A stretch of DNA of 23,176 nucleotides, from the NCBI GenBank assembly GCA_000493945.1, contig AWNW01000011.1, positions 47,727 to 70,902 on the forward strand, written 5' to 3'. The stretch comes from Candidatus Hydrogenedens terephthalaticus JGI OTU-1. GTDB lineage: Bacteria; Hydrogenedentota; Hydrogenedentia; Hydrogenedentales; Hydrogenedentaceae. Below the pieces are notes generated by a model. It saw nothing but the letters and a program-made list of their open reading frames with translations, did no database searches and had not been told where the DNA came from. The position numbers and the translations under genes are program-made. Below, piece after piece: positions 9,020 through 16,899 of this stretch. Within the stretch, counting starts at the first letter, position 1, and each line of letters opens with the position of its first letter.

Positions 9020-9038
9020 CCCGCGGACTTCCCACGGG
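9020..9038 (-). promoter_or_regulatory. GC-rich hairpin in the guaB leader, at the predicted 5' end of the mRNA
   Basis: Read on the minus strand, CCCGTGG-GAAGT-CCGCGGG forms a 7-bp stem (one G-U pair) with a 5-base loop, in otherwise AT-rich DNA. It starts about 7 bases after the -10 box, so the transcript would begin with this hairpin. No T tract follows, so it is not a terminator. It could stabilise the mRNA or act as an operator. Confidence 0.5.
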
Positions 9039-9044
9039 TATATA

Positions 9045-9073
9045 ATTATAAAGAAAAAAATGCAAAATTGCAA
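9045..9073 (-). promoter_or_regulatory. Promoter of guaBA
   Basis: On the minus strand TTGCAA (9073-9068) is followed by exactly 17 bases and then TATAAT (9050-9045), a near-consensus sigma-70 promoter. The predicted start is near 9038, giving a leader of about 67 bases to the guaB ATG at 8971. Its -35 region abuts the T-run that may end the upstream nuclease transcript. Confidence 0.7.
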
Positions 9074-9126
9074 AAAAAATTGCCTGTCTGATGGATTTTA
9101 ACGCGTCTGTATCTAATCCGTCGGAC
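9072..9126 (-). terminator. Possible terminator after the nuclease-PDZ gene
   Basis: On the minus strand a 12-bp arm (9126-9115) pairs with 9097-9086, with two C-A mismatches and a 17-base loop, followed after a few bases by eight T (9079-9072). The long loop and mismatches make it weak. It would separate the nuclease gene from guaBA. Confidence 0.35.
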
Positions 9127-9135
9127 CTGTTACAT

Positions 9136-10071
9136 CTATGGAAGGCGTATAGGAATATTTATGGGTTTGCCTCCTCGTATGATTTGAACATTGAGTTCCT
9201 TTACCCCTTTGAGTTTTTCATACAACGGCAATGCTTGTGAAAAATCTGTAATAGGGTAGCCGTTCACAGAGGAGATAATATCTCCGTCCTGAAAGCCAAA
9301 GGCGTTTGCATACGGTATTTGGTTAATATTAGGAACGGCAAGCCCAATTGGTTTTCCTGTTTCATCACGGGCGACTGTTGGTGTGTGTTTCATCAGTAGT
9401 TGTTGGGGATCTATCTTTGTATCATTAAAATTAATTTTTGAGGCATCAATAACAGGTACAGTAGAAGAGAAAGTCCCCGTATATACTTCATTCCCTTTTG
9501 CTTTTAAGACCGTCTTTTCTTTCTCCGATTCTTTTTTCTCTTCAACTTTCTTTTCTGTTTTATAGGAAATTTGGGTTAAGCCCTTGCTTTTACGATAATC
9601 ACGGGGTGACAGTGGAGAAGTGTCTGCCCACAACCCCTTTTTTTCTCGGATAGCCTCTGCACAAAGTTTTTTAAGTGTTAGGGCATCCTTAGCGTTTTCA
9701 TCATCCCACCAGGCGTACCCTTCTTTTATTAAAATTTCACTTATATTTTCTCCGTCTTCCGTCAGGACATTACACACGCGATAATCTAAATTATCCGTTG
9801 TCAGGATTTCTATGTCTACTTCCTTGTCCCCGATTTTTTCTTTGAGAAACTGTTTTGCTTCGGTATAAAAATTCTGTCCTTCTTCAGGACTATCCACGCC
9901 ATATATCCGAATTTTCATCGTTTGAGAGTTGTCTCCCGTTGTTTGTGCAACAAAGGAATCCCCTTCTAAAACCTCTATAACCTTACACTTTGCTTTTTCT
10001 TCCGATTGCGCAGCATTGACTATTGAAAATATAAACAAAATAACAATGACAAATGTAAGAGACTTTTTCAT
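9136..10071 (-). CDS. Secreted thermonuclease (SNase) with C-terminal PDZ domain
   Basis: The 311-residue protein begins with a clear signal peptide (MKKSLTFVIVILFIFSIVNA, probable cleavage near residue 20-22). Residues about 27-150 are a staphylococcal-nuclease fold: R55 in KIRIYGVDSPE, D60, E63 and R98 in DYRVCNV match the catalytic R35, D40, E43 and R87 of SNase, so it should be an active calcium-dependent nuclease outside the cytosol. A Lys/Glu-rich linker (about 165-195) leads to a PDZ domain at about 245-311 with DGDIISSVNGYPITDF, resembling the PDZ of type II secretion or HtrA-type proteins. The fusion of SNase with PDZ is unusual; the PDZ may dock the nuclease to an envelope partner or to a peptide C-terminus. 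The start ATG 10071 is chosen because the signal peptide begins there. The gene stands between the second GH3-like gene and guaB with gaps of 140 and 164 bases. Confidence 0.85.
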   Translation of the reverse strand: MKKSLTFVIVILFIFSIVNAAQSEEKAKCKVIEVLEGDSFVAQTTGDNSQTMKIRIYGVDSPEEGQNFYTEAKQFLKEKIGDKEVDIEILTTDNLDYRVCNVLTEDGENISEILIKEGYAWWDDENAKDALTLKKLCAEAIREKKGLWADTSPLSPRDYRKSKGLTQISYKTEKKVEEKKESEKEKTVLKAKGNEVYTGTFSSTVPVIDASKINFNDTKIDPQQLLMKHTPTVARDETGKPIGLAVPNINQIPYANAFGFQDGDIISSVNGYPITDFSQALPLYEKLKGVKELNVQIIRGGKPINIPIRLP

Positions 10072-10211
10072 AACCCGAAATCCTATTTTGTTGTGTTATA
10101 TATATTCTACAACAAATCCTTATTTAAATAAAGAGATTAAAATCTTTGTAAAACGGTAACAATATATAAACGAATAGCCAATCATGTTTTTTATATAAAA
10201 AAGTCAGAAAT

Positions 10212-12221
10212 TTATTTTACTGTTAATGTATAGGTTTTTGTCTGAACTTGTTTGTCGGGTCCCTGTACTTGTAAATCAACAGTATATTCGCCTGGTGAGG
10301 GGAAAGTAAATGTAAAAGAAGGTTCTTTGAATTTATCTTTTCCCTGTATTGTCCACTCACATTTTTTAATCATGGTGTCCACCGGAAAACTTAAACTGGC
10401 TCCTTCGGGAAAATCTTCACCCACGGATAGAGGCAACTTACCGGGAGGCATAGCAATAAGTTCTTTCAAAGAGAATGTATAAGGTTGATTAGGTTTCAGA
10501 GATATGTCGTGCATTATCGAGCGAAAACGGAAAGCGGGAAAACCTACAAGGGTTTCCGAAATAGCCTTTATAGCAATCTGATAAGCAGGGGGTTCTGCAT
10601 AGGCAATTAAAATAGCATCTGCTCTTTTGGCACAGGAAAGCGCCTTAGGGTGTCCTAAAACAATGGCTACTATTTTTGACCCTTTTTCTTTCAGTCGGTT
10701 AATCAATTCTTCTTGTTCCGCTAATCGTAAGGAGGAAACAATAATGCATATTACCACCGGGGCTTTTCCTATATTCTTTTCGGCACGCTCTATCTCGAAT
10801 GTTTGCAAATAACCCAGCCGAAGTGATGAAGGCATCGGTTGTAAGCCGATATTTTTATGATATTTTTGCAAGGATTCAGCCAATTCTTTAACACCTACGG
10901 GTCCTGTTATACCTATACCTGCGACAGAACCTTTTGTCAATGGCAAAACATTACCATTATTTCTCACCAGTGTGATTGAGTTTTTTAAGATGTAATACGA
11001 ATCATCAAAAATATCGCCACCTGTTTTCGTCAATTCTGTAGGTTTTACTTCTTTTTCCTTTTTTGAAGAAGTACTTTTATCAGAGAACTGAATGTCTTTC
11101 AGTGCTTTGATGTGAGTATAGGCTTCATCAATCTGTGATACCGAAATTTCCTGATGTTGAACCGCATAATAAACACGGTCAATAGCACGCGCAGCAGTAT
11201 TTGATGGTCCACGATAATATAAAACATCAGCACCGTTTCTTAATGCTTCCAGAGCCGCTTCCGATGGGTCCATAAACTGCAAAACCTCCGGCGCGTCTAA
11301 GGGTCCGGCTACAACAACACCCTTGAAATTCAGTTTATTACGGAGCCAATCGTGTATTACCGCCCTCGAAATACAAGCCGGTTTGCCCTGCGGGTCTAAT
11401 GTTGGGACTAAAGTTGTTCCCACATGAATGATAGGACAACCTTTATCAATTAGTTGTTTATAGGGCAAAATGTCATTATCTATCAGGTATTGCTCTGGTG
11501 TAAGTAATACGGCTGGCTGTACACCTTCCCGATTTGTTTGACCCCCGGGAAAGTCCATAGGAACCATAAGTATTTTAGGTAAATTCCAGAGGTCGAACAT
11601 TTGAACAGCCACTTCAGATGCTGTCTGAGCATTAGAACCCAAAGATTGTAGATTACTATGGGCTTTTGGTAGTAAGGATGCCAGACTTAAATGGGGACCT
11701 AACATCATGTTTAATTTTAAACCCTGAATATAACTCTTCCATAGGCGGATAATTTTTTCTATATTGGTGGCGTCCGGATTTGCAGAAAGAGCCAATAAAG
11801 GTGGCAGGTTGATATAAGGAGATGGGGCTCCCCGTTCGCGTTCAATCACATCATATAAATCACCTGCTAACCACAATGGCAACCCTTCATTGCGAACAGA
11901 AAACCTTAACCCCGCAATATATTCCTCTGCTCTTTTGGGTTCAATAATCTGAGGGATTACGACCCCTGCGGGTGTATATTGAGACAAAAAATTACGGTCC
12001 CCGAGTAATGTTCCATGTGTCCCCTGTAATGTAATTAAAAACAGTTGACTGATTTTTAATCGTAGTTCATCTTCTGTCTTTTTCTCTTTTGAAGGTATCT
12101 CATTATCCGTGTTTTCTTCCTTTTCATGAATTTGAACCTCATCACTCTTTATGGCTTCTTGCAGGGAAGGCTCGTTATCAGCACCTAATATTCCCATTAA
12201 AAAAATAAAATAAAGAAACAT
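10212..12221 (-). CDS. Two-domain GH3-like protein with replaced catalytic residues
   Basis: I start at ATG 12221 because GGAG lies 6 bases before it; an in-frame TTG at 12233 overlaps that site. The 669 residues begin with a hydrophobic signal-like segment (1-14), then a charged linker (15-52). Residues about 55-345 resemble the GH3 N-terminal barrel: FLITLQGT, TPAGVVIP and FKGVVVAGPLDAPEV. Residues about 400-540 resemble the GH3 C-terminal sandwich (NSITLVRNNGNVLPL). The end (about 600-669) is an Ig/PKD-like beta domain (GEYTVDLQVQG). In active GH3 enzymes the motif at 299-309 reads GVVITDDLxM; here the nucleophile Asp is replaced by Gly (G306). The KHFPGHG motif reads MDFPGGQ (222-228). 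The fold is therefore GH3, but ordinary beta-glycosidase or NagZ chemistry looks lost. I infer an exported glycan-binding or scaffold protein. It precedes the SNase-PDZ gene by 140 bases. Confidence 0.75.
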   Translation of the reverse strand: MFLYFIFLMGILGADNEPSLQEAIKSDEVQIHEKEENTDNEIPSKEKKTEDELRLKISQLFLITLQGTHGTLLGDRNFLSQYTPAGVVIPQIIEPKRAEEYIAGLRFSVRNEGLPLWLAGDLYDVIERERGAPSPYINLPPLLALSANPDATNIEKIIRLWKSYIQGLKLNMMLGPHLSLASLLPKAHSNLQSLGSNAQTASEVAVQMFDLWNLPKILMVPMDFPGGQTNREGVQPAVLLTPEQYLIDNDILPYKQLIDKGCPIIHVGTTLVPTLDPQGKPACISRAVIHDWLRNKLNFKGVVVAGPLDAPEVLQFMDPSEAALEALRNGADVLYYRGPSNTAARAIDRVYYAVQHQEISVSQIDEAYTHIKALKDIQFSDKSTSSKKEKEVKPTELTKTGGDIFDDSYYILKNSITLVRNNGNVLPLTKGSVAGIGITGPVGVKELAESLQKYHKNIGLQPMPSSLRLGYLQTFEIERAEKNIGKAPVVICIIVSSLRLAEQEELINRLKEKGSKIVAIVLGHPKALSCAKRADAILIAYAEPPAYQIAIKAISETLVGFPAFRFRSIMHDISLKPNQPYTFSLKELIAMPPGKLPLSVGEDFPEGASLSFPVDTMIKKCEWTIQGKDKFKEPSFTFTFPSPGEYTVDLQVQGPDKQVQTKTYTLTVK

Positions 12222-12327
12222 ATCTTTCTCCAAAATTGGTAAAGTAAATATTAATTATAGTATTTCAGTTAAATCCAAAGAAACAATTTAAGGTAAAGTC
12301 TCTGTTCACTTTGTTCTAAAAGAATTA

Positions 12328-12380
12328 ACCACAGAGGACACGGAGGGAATTTTACACAAAGTTCACAGAGGAGGGAAGAG
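12328..12380. repeat. Intergenic repeat island: ACAGAGG-type unit
   Basis: The stretch has CCACAGAGGACACGGAGGG and then TTCACAGAGGAGGG, a purine-rich vocabulary that recurs, on the same strand and inverted, at 16900-17001. It lies between the second GH3-like gene and the LysM gene and has no ORF. Such pieces are scattered in intergenic DNA of several environmental bacteria; no function is known to me. Confidence 0.5.
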
Positions 12381-12391
12381 GATATAAAAAA

Positions 12392-12418
12392 CACAGGCAG
12401 GAATGTCTGTGCTACATT
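12392..12418. repeat. Short hairpin repeat with GGAA loop and GCTACATT tail
   Basis: CACAGGCA (12392-12399) pairs with TGTCTGTG (12404-12411) around the loop GGAA, with one G-U pair, followed by CTACATT so that the tail reads GCTACATT. A second hairpin with a GNRA-type loop and the same GCTACATT is at 17031-17055. The shared tail and loop type in unlike stems suggest covarying copies of one element. Confidence 0.5.
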
Positions 12419-12430
12419 AATACCTATAAT

Positions 12431-12475
12431 GTCTCATCTGTCCCATGTGTCCCATAAGTCCCATTCGTCCCATCC
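12431..12475. repeat. Five tandem 9-bp units of GTCCCATnn type
   Basis: The units read GTCTCATCT, GTCCCATGT, GTCCCATAA, GTCCCATTC and GTCCCATCC with no spacer. The first seven bases are almost invariant and the last two vary freely. The array ends 26 bases before the LysM gene's stop, in the non-coding gap. Confidence 0.75.
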
Positions 12476-12501
12476 GCCACCCTATGTCATATAGTTCTTC
12501 C

Positions 12502-15378
12502 TTATTCTTTTTTCTTAGGGGGGATGATGAGTTTTTGTCCTATGTGGAGCGTTGACTGGGGTGTTAATTGATTGGCTTCTAATAGAGCATCTAATGGAAC
12601 TCCGTATTTTTTGCTAATGATATACGGATTATCACCTTTTGCGACTATATGGGTTATAGGTTCTGTGGCTTTTTGCTCTTCCACAGTTTTGGTTTCGGTC
12701 GTTTTTTCTTTTTGTTCCGGGGTTTCAGGTGATTGTTTTTGAGTTTTTTCAGATTTTGAAGGTGGAATTTTCAATTCCTGTCCGACTCGTAGTTTTGTAG
12801 GGTCTTTGATGTTGTTGTATTCCATCAATGATTGCACAGGGATACCGAATTTTTTGGCTATAATTGCAGGAGTATCTCCTGGGTTGAGTTTGTAAGTCTG
12901 AACTTCTTCTGGAGAAGATGTTTCCTGGACGGGCTTATCGGTTTCAGGAGCAGGAGCAGATGTTTGAGGGGTTTCAGGTGCTTTTTCAGGGGTTTCCTCT
13001 TTCTTAGGAGTAGATGTTTCTGTCGGTTTTTCTACTTCTTGTGGTTTGGAAGAGGGCACTTTTAATTTTTGTCCTATTTTTAGTTTGGATTTCTCTGTCA
13101 GGTTATTGACCTTAAGCAATTCTGCGGTTGATACGCCTAAATTTTTAGCAATTAATCCTGGATAATCACCCGGCATAACGGTATATTCTGTTCCTTCCCA
13201 TTTGGGTATAGGTGTAGATGGGGCAGCGGGTTTGGTTTCTTCCTCTCTTTGTGTTCTATTTATCTGAATTTTATAGACTTTCCCTGCTTTTAATGTTGCC
13301 CCTTTACGGACACCGTTCCATGAGCAAAATTCGTCTTCTGTAATGCCATAAAGTTTGCATATAGAAGATATTGTTTCTCCTTTCTTTACAGTATGCTCCA
13401 GAGGTCCGGTAGTTTTGGGTGGGGTTTCTTTTTCTGCTGGGACTTTGGGTGTTTCTTGTTTTGCTGGTTTCTCTGGGGTTGGTGGAGGAGGCGGCGTTAA
13501 AGTTGCCTTTTCTTCCTTTTTGGCTATCACTGTTGTTGCTGGTGCCGTAGTTTTGTTTACTTCTTTTGCTATTGGGTTTTGCCGTAAAAATTCTAAGGAT
13601 TGGGCTCGGCTTTCTGCTAAATAGGCTAAACCTACCGCTTCAATTCTTTTGCCGTTAGAAGTTATTTTTCCTGCACGGTCAATGAGTTGGTGGACTTCTT
13701 CTAATATCCAGTTGGCACGGTAATCTTTTTCAGAAGAGGAAGAGGAGCCTGTCAGATATTCTGTAAGTCGTTCTTCACTACGAGCGATAATATCCAGCAG
13801 GGGCTCGCGGAAAGGTTCACCCCGATATTGTTCTGTAATGCAAACACATCGTAAGAAGTCGGAGAGTTTCGCTATAAAAAGTCTTTTCTGAGCCTGTGCC
13901 TCGTAGGTATCTGATTTTTGTTCTTCGATACGAGGTAATTCCCGAAATAGGTTTAATACATGCACACGGTTTTGATTGTTTTTAGGGTCTTGTGTTATTG
14001 ATTTTAATGCCTCAGAAATTACGGGGTTTCGCAGGGAGGAAAATTCCGTGATGTTCATTTCCTCCGCTATGGATTTTAATTCATTAACCGCGGTGGTGTA
14101 AAGCACTTCGTAAGCATTACCTATTAGATACTGCGGAGAAGGTTTTCCATCTAAAATCAGCGAGTTCTCGTTTACTTGTGGAAGTGTGGAAGGGTTACCA
14201 TAACTATCAAAAAATTGTGTTGTAGCAAGCCCTTCTCCTGTTATATTCAGAGGTCCCGTTCCCCAGAAAATCATAATCCATTGGGAAAAAGCATGGAAAA
14301 CGAAAGCGTTTGTTGTTTCGGAACGGCTATACCAGCCTAAAGGTTCGATACCCTCCGCCCATACACGCGTAGTTCCGCATAGAAAGGAAAATAGTTGTGA
14401 GATATTTCCATCCTTCACCAATGCGGAATAGGGAAGTGTTATTGTCCGAACGCCGGCATATTTGGCAATCCATATTTGTTGTATCAGTTCTATGGGATTA
14501 GAAGAAATATTTTCTGTATCGAAACGCAAAGAAAAAGGTGTCCCTTCCCCTCTGTGTAAAATGATCGTATCTTTTAATTGTTTTAAATCTTCCATGGTAA
14601 AAGAATGCCCACACCAAGAAATCTCATTAACTATCCCCTCCGGAACGGAATAAAGAAGCATAGGCAAGGTTTCGATATTGGAAATCGAGATGCGGAAGGT
14701 AGCAATACCTTTGGTTTTTCTGACCCGTTCAAAGAAATTTCGGAGTTGTTCCGGTGTATAATTGCCTGCAATTTCCCAAACACTAACCAAACCACCTATT
14801 TTGTTATTTAAATCTTCAAAAATATCTGTAGGAGAAGCATTCTTGTCTACATCGAAAACAATTGTAACTCGGTATCCGAAAGAAACCGCTTTTTTTACCT
14901 GTTCAAGAAGGTTGGATGTGTTGCTATCAAAAGCCACCTCTTTAATTCCTTGCATTTGTGCAAGATATAACCCGGCTCCGTCGGGATTGTGTAGAACAAA
15001 AGGAGGGGCGATTGCCTTATCCGTATTTCTATCTATTCTACAGAAAGGGATTTCCCAATTATGCGTCTCATTTTTATATCTGATAGATATATTTGAAATA
15101 AAATATCCACGGTTAGCAGGTAGGTCAGGCACCGTTACCCAATATTTCCCGTTCAGATAAGTAGATGGCTTGTTGGGTTGTAATTGAGTGAGGGTTTCAC
15201 CATCAGGTTTTGCAATTGTAATGAGCATATCGAAGGGGGTATTTGGTGGACCTGAAACACTTACTATAAGAGGTTCGTTTGTATAGGTTATCGGCAAGAC
15301 CTGGTCGGGAGTAATTGTTACTTCGAAAGGCACCGCGGAGGAAACCGCTAATATGCATAGCATAAAGAGAGATGTCAT
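12502..15378 (-). CDS. Secreted protein with barrel-like N-terminal region and four LysM domains
   Basis: I start at ATG 15378, with AAGGA 8 bases before it and no overlap with the MBL gene. A GTG at 15399 is in frame, adds seven residues including a Lys, and has no good ribosome site. The 958-residue protein opens with a signal peptide (SLFMLCILAVSSA). An Ig-like region (about 15-110) and an alpha/beta region (about 130-450; AGLYLAQMQG, LPMLLYSVPEG, GVRTITLPYSALV, ending LILDGKPSPQYL) recall clan GH-A-like barrels, though I cannot name a family. A helical middle follows, then four LysM repeats at about 661-705, 731-775, 828-872 and 909-958, separated by Pro/Thr/Glu/Lys-rich linkers. LysM binds peptidoglycan or chitin N-acetylglucosamine chains. 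I infer a cell-wall-attached protein. It follows the MBL gene by 10 bases and is probably co-transcribed with it. Confidence 0.85.
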   Translation of the reverse strand: MTSLFMLCILAVSSAVPFEVTITPDQVLPITYTNEPLIVSVSGPPNTPFDMLITIAKPDGETLTQLQPNKPSTYLNGKYWVTVPDLPANRGYFISNISIRYKNETHNWEIPFCRIDRNTDKAIAPPFVLHNPDGAGLYLAQMQGIKEVAFDSNTSNLLEQVKKAVSFGYRVTIVFDVDKNASPTDIFEDLNNKIGGLVSVWEIAGNYTPEQLRNFFERVRKTKGIATFRISISNIETLPMLLYSVPEGIVNEISWCGHSFTMEDLKQLKDTIILHRGEGTPFSLRFDTENISSNPIELIQQIWIAKYAGVRTITLPYSALVKDGNISQLFSFLCGTTRVWAEGIEPLGWYSRSETTNAFVFHAFSQWIMIFWGTGPLNITGEGLATTQFFDSYGNPSTLPQVNENSLILDGKPSPQYLIGNAYEVLYTTAVNELKSIAEEMNITEFSSLRNPVISEALKSITQDPKNNQNRVHVLNLFRELPRIEEQKSDTYEAQAQKRLFIAKLSDFLRCVCITEQYRGEPFREPLLDIIARSEERLTEYLTGSSSSSEKDYRANWILEEVHQLIDRAGKITSNGKRIEAVGLAYLAESRAQSLEFLRQNPIAKEVNKTTAPATTVIAKKEEKATLTPPPPPTPEKPAKQETPKVPAEKETPPKTTGPLEHTVKKGETISSICKLYGITEDEFCSWNGVRKGATLKAGKVYKIQINRTQREEETKPAAPSTPIPKWEGTEYTVMPGDYPGLIAKNLGVSTAELLKVNNLTEKSKLKIGQKLKVPSSKPQEVEKPTETSTPKKEETPEKAPETPQTSAPAPETDKPVQETSSPEEVQTYKLNPGDTPAIIAKKFGIPVQSLMEYNNIKDPTKLRVGQELKIPPSKSEKTQKQSPETPEQKEKTTETKTVEEQKATEPITHIVAKGDNPYIISKKYGVPLDALLEANQLTPQSTLHIGQKLIIPPKKKE

Positions 15379-15388
15379 GAATAATTCC

Positions 15389-16003
15389 TTAATATTCACC
15401 TACGAAAGGATTGTATTTTCGTTCCTCTCCTATAGTGGTTGCAGGTCCATGACCCGAGTAAACAACAGTATCATCTGGCAAAAGGAATAATTTTTCCTTT
15501 ATAGACGATATTAAAGTTTGAAAATCTCCACCGGGTAAGTCGGTTCTACCAATCGAACCCTGGAAAAGGACATCGCCAACAAAGACAAAGCCATCTCCTG
15601 CAAGGGAGATATGTCCCGGGGCATGTCCCGGGGTGTATAACACCTTCAATGTTAAGTTGCCTACTTGTATTTCATCCCCTTCCTGCAAATAGCCATCCGG
15701 CGGAGGAGATGCCTGGAAAGGGACTCCGAATAGAAGTGCCTGCTGACCCAATGTTTGAAGTACAACCTCACTTTCCGGGTGCATTAATAAAGGTGCCGAT
15801 GTCGCTTTACAAACGCCGCCATTACCCCCACAATGGTCAATATGGCAATGAGTATTTATAACTGCTTTTACTTTTAATTTTCCCAAATCCCTAATTAGTT
15901 GTAAATTATCCTCACCGGGGTCAATAACAATGGCTTCCCCATTATCAATCAAAATATAAGTGTTTACTAAAAAAGGTGTGATCTCATATACTTTAACTTC
16001 CAA
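15389..16003 (-). CDS. MBL-fold hydrolase, glyoxalase II-like
   Basis: The 204-residue protein is a metallo-beta-lactamase-fold hydrolase of the small YcbL/GloB-like group, which typically cleaves thioesters such as S-lactoylglutathione or unknown substrates in the cytosol. The metal ligands are all visible: H52, H54, D56 and H57 in THCHIDHCGG, H127 in TPGHAPGHIS, D144 in FVGDVLF and H185 in YSGHGPATTIG. There is no C-terminal recognition domain of true glyoxalase II. The start is a TTG at 16003, with AAGGAG 8 bases before it; an ATG just upstream is out of frame. It heads a transcript with the LysM gene, whose ATG lies 10 bases after its stop. The exact substrate cannot be told from sequence. 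Confidence 0.9.
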   Translation of the reverse strand: MEVKVYEITPFLVNTYILIDNGEAIVIDPGEDNLQLIRDLGKLKVKAVINTHCHIDHCGGNGGVCKATSAPLLMHPESEVVLQTLGQQALLFGVPFQASPPPDGYLQEGDEIQVGNLTLKVLYTPGHAPGHISLAGDGFVFVGDVLFQGSIGRTDLPGGDFQTLISSIKEKLFLLPDDTVVYSGHGPATTIGEERKYNPFVGEY

Positions 16004-16032
16004 AACATAACTCCTTATATCTATCTATATTT

Positions 16033-16061
16033 TTTATATTATATTGAAAACATGAAATCAA
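16033..16061 (-). promoter_or_regulatory. Promoter of the MBL-LysM operon
   Basis: On the minus strand TTGATT (16061-16056), a 17-base spacer and TATAAA (16038-16033) form a good sigma-70 promoter. The predicted start near 16026 gives a leader of about 23 bases with the AAGGAG site inside it. Confidence 0.6.
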
Positions 16062-16116
16062 TATAAATTCGGTTTTATTTTTTTGTTTTTTTTATAGATT
16101 TATATATACTGTTATG

Positions 16117-16142
16117 TATGACATATAACTATGACATATAAC
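16117..16142. repeat. Exact tandem repeat of a 13-mer before the DUF996-like gene
   Basis: TATGACATATAAC occurs twice with no spacer (16117-16129, 16130-16142), ending 24 bases before the ATG at 16167. The position fits an operator or an overlap with the promoter, but no other evidence supports a function. Confidence 0.6.
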
Positions 16143-16166
16143 ATTAATTAAAAAAGGACATGAATT

Positions 16167-16745
16167 ATGAACAACGATGGAAAAGAAAAAAATTTGGGTT
16201 TATTGGGAACCGTGTTTATGTTATTAACGCCTATCCCATACATTGGGTTTCTACTGAGTATAGCAGGAATTATTATGCTACTTATTTCCTTGTACAATTT
16301 TTCCAAAATTTATAATGATAAAAATATTTTTAACAAATTTCTTATCGGCTGGGTAATGAGTTTTGTGGGGATAGCCATTGCTCTTATTTTGGGTTTAGGC
16401 TCTCTTATTCCAGCGATATTGCTATCGGAGTCCTCAGGAAGCGAGGATGCAGGTATGGTTATGTTCGGAATTGGGATATTTTTTGCAATAATAATTTTCT
16501 ATGTTGTAATGGTAATTAGTGCTTATTTTTACAAACAGAGTATAGACCTTTTGGGGCAGTATACCTGTGTGAATCTTTTTAACTTAGCAGGGAATTTTGT
16601 TTTTTGGGGTACTGTGGCTATTATATTATTCGGGCTGGGTGCACTGGCAATGTATGTCGGTTGGGTATTACTTGCTGTAGCGTTTTACTCTATACCGCAA
16701 TCAAGAGAATCTATGCCTCCTACAGAGCCAACAAACAATCTTTAA
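16167..16745 (+). CDS. DUF996-like integral membrane protein
   Basis: The 192-residue protein starts at ATG 16167 with AAAAGGA 8 bases upstream. It opens with NNDGKEKNLGLLGTVFMLLTPIPYIGFLLSIAGIIMLLISLYNFSKIYND, the typical beginning of the DUF996 family, found in bacteria and archaea. There are about four to five membrane segments: roughly 12-45 (two short helices), 58-88, 98-122 and 135-175. No catalytic or metal-binding motif is visible and no family function is known. It is transcribed alone, divergent from the MBL gene, with the tandem 13-mer in its upstream region. Confidence 0.7.
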   Translation: MNNDGKEKNLGLLGTVFMLLTPIPYIGFLLSIAGIIMLLISLYNFSKIYNDKNIFNKFLIGWVMSFVGIAIALILGLGSLIPAILLSESSGSEDAGMVMFGIGIFFAIIIFYVVMVISAYFYKQSIDLLGQYTCVNLFNLAGNFVFWGTVAIILFGLGALAMYVGWVLLAVAFYSIPQSRESMPPTEPTNNL

Positions 16746-16847
16746 AACAGAATAAAACCACATACACAGGCAAATTATATCTATCATTGTTTGATTAACG
16801 ATAGGACATAGGTAACAGATTTATATTTTTTTCTCAAGCGTAGGGGA

Positions 16848-16859
16848 ACGGCATGCCGT
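16848..16859. repeat. GC palindrome ACGGCATGCCGT
   Basis: This perfect 12-bp dyad, flanked by TAGGGGA and GTCTTAC, looks like a decayed copy of a REP-type palindrome (GTAGGGGC...GCCCCTAC outer arms). It is the first piece of the second repeat island. Confidence 0.5.
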
Positions 16860-16899
16860 GTCTTACTTCGTTGCAAGGTTCTTGGGGTAAAAAAATAAA

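Noticed and set aside
8971..9045. Purine riboswitch before guaB, suggested by TATAATCC in the leader
   Set aside because: The leader is only about 67 bases and lacks the three-helix layout and second conserved arm of the purine aptamer.
8971..9073. 34-codon N-terminal extension of guaB
   Set aside because: It covers the promoter and leader hairpin and is absent from the family; the conserved start is at 8971.
12328..12475. CRISPR array
   Set aside because: The repeats are 9 bp and abutting, with no spacers of uniform length and no cas genes.
14762..15160. 132-codon plus-strand frame opposite the LysM gene
   Set aside because: It is a shadow of the signal-peptide-bearing LysM gene and has no ribosome site.
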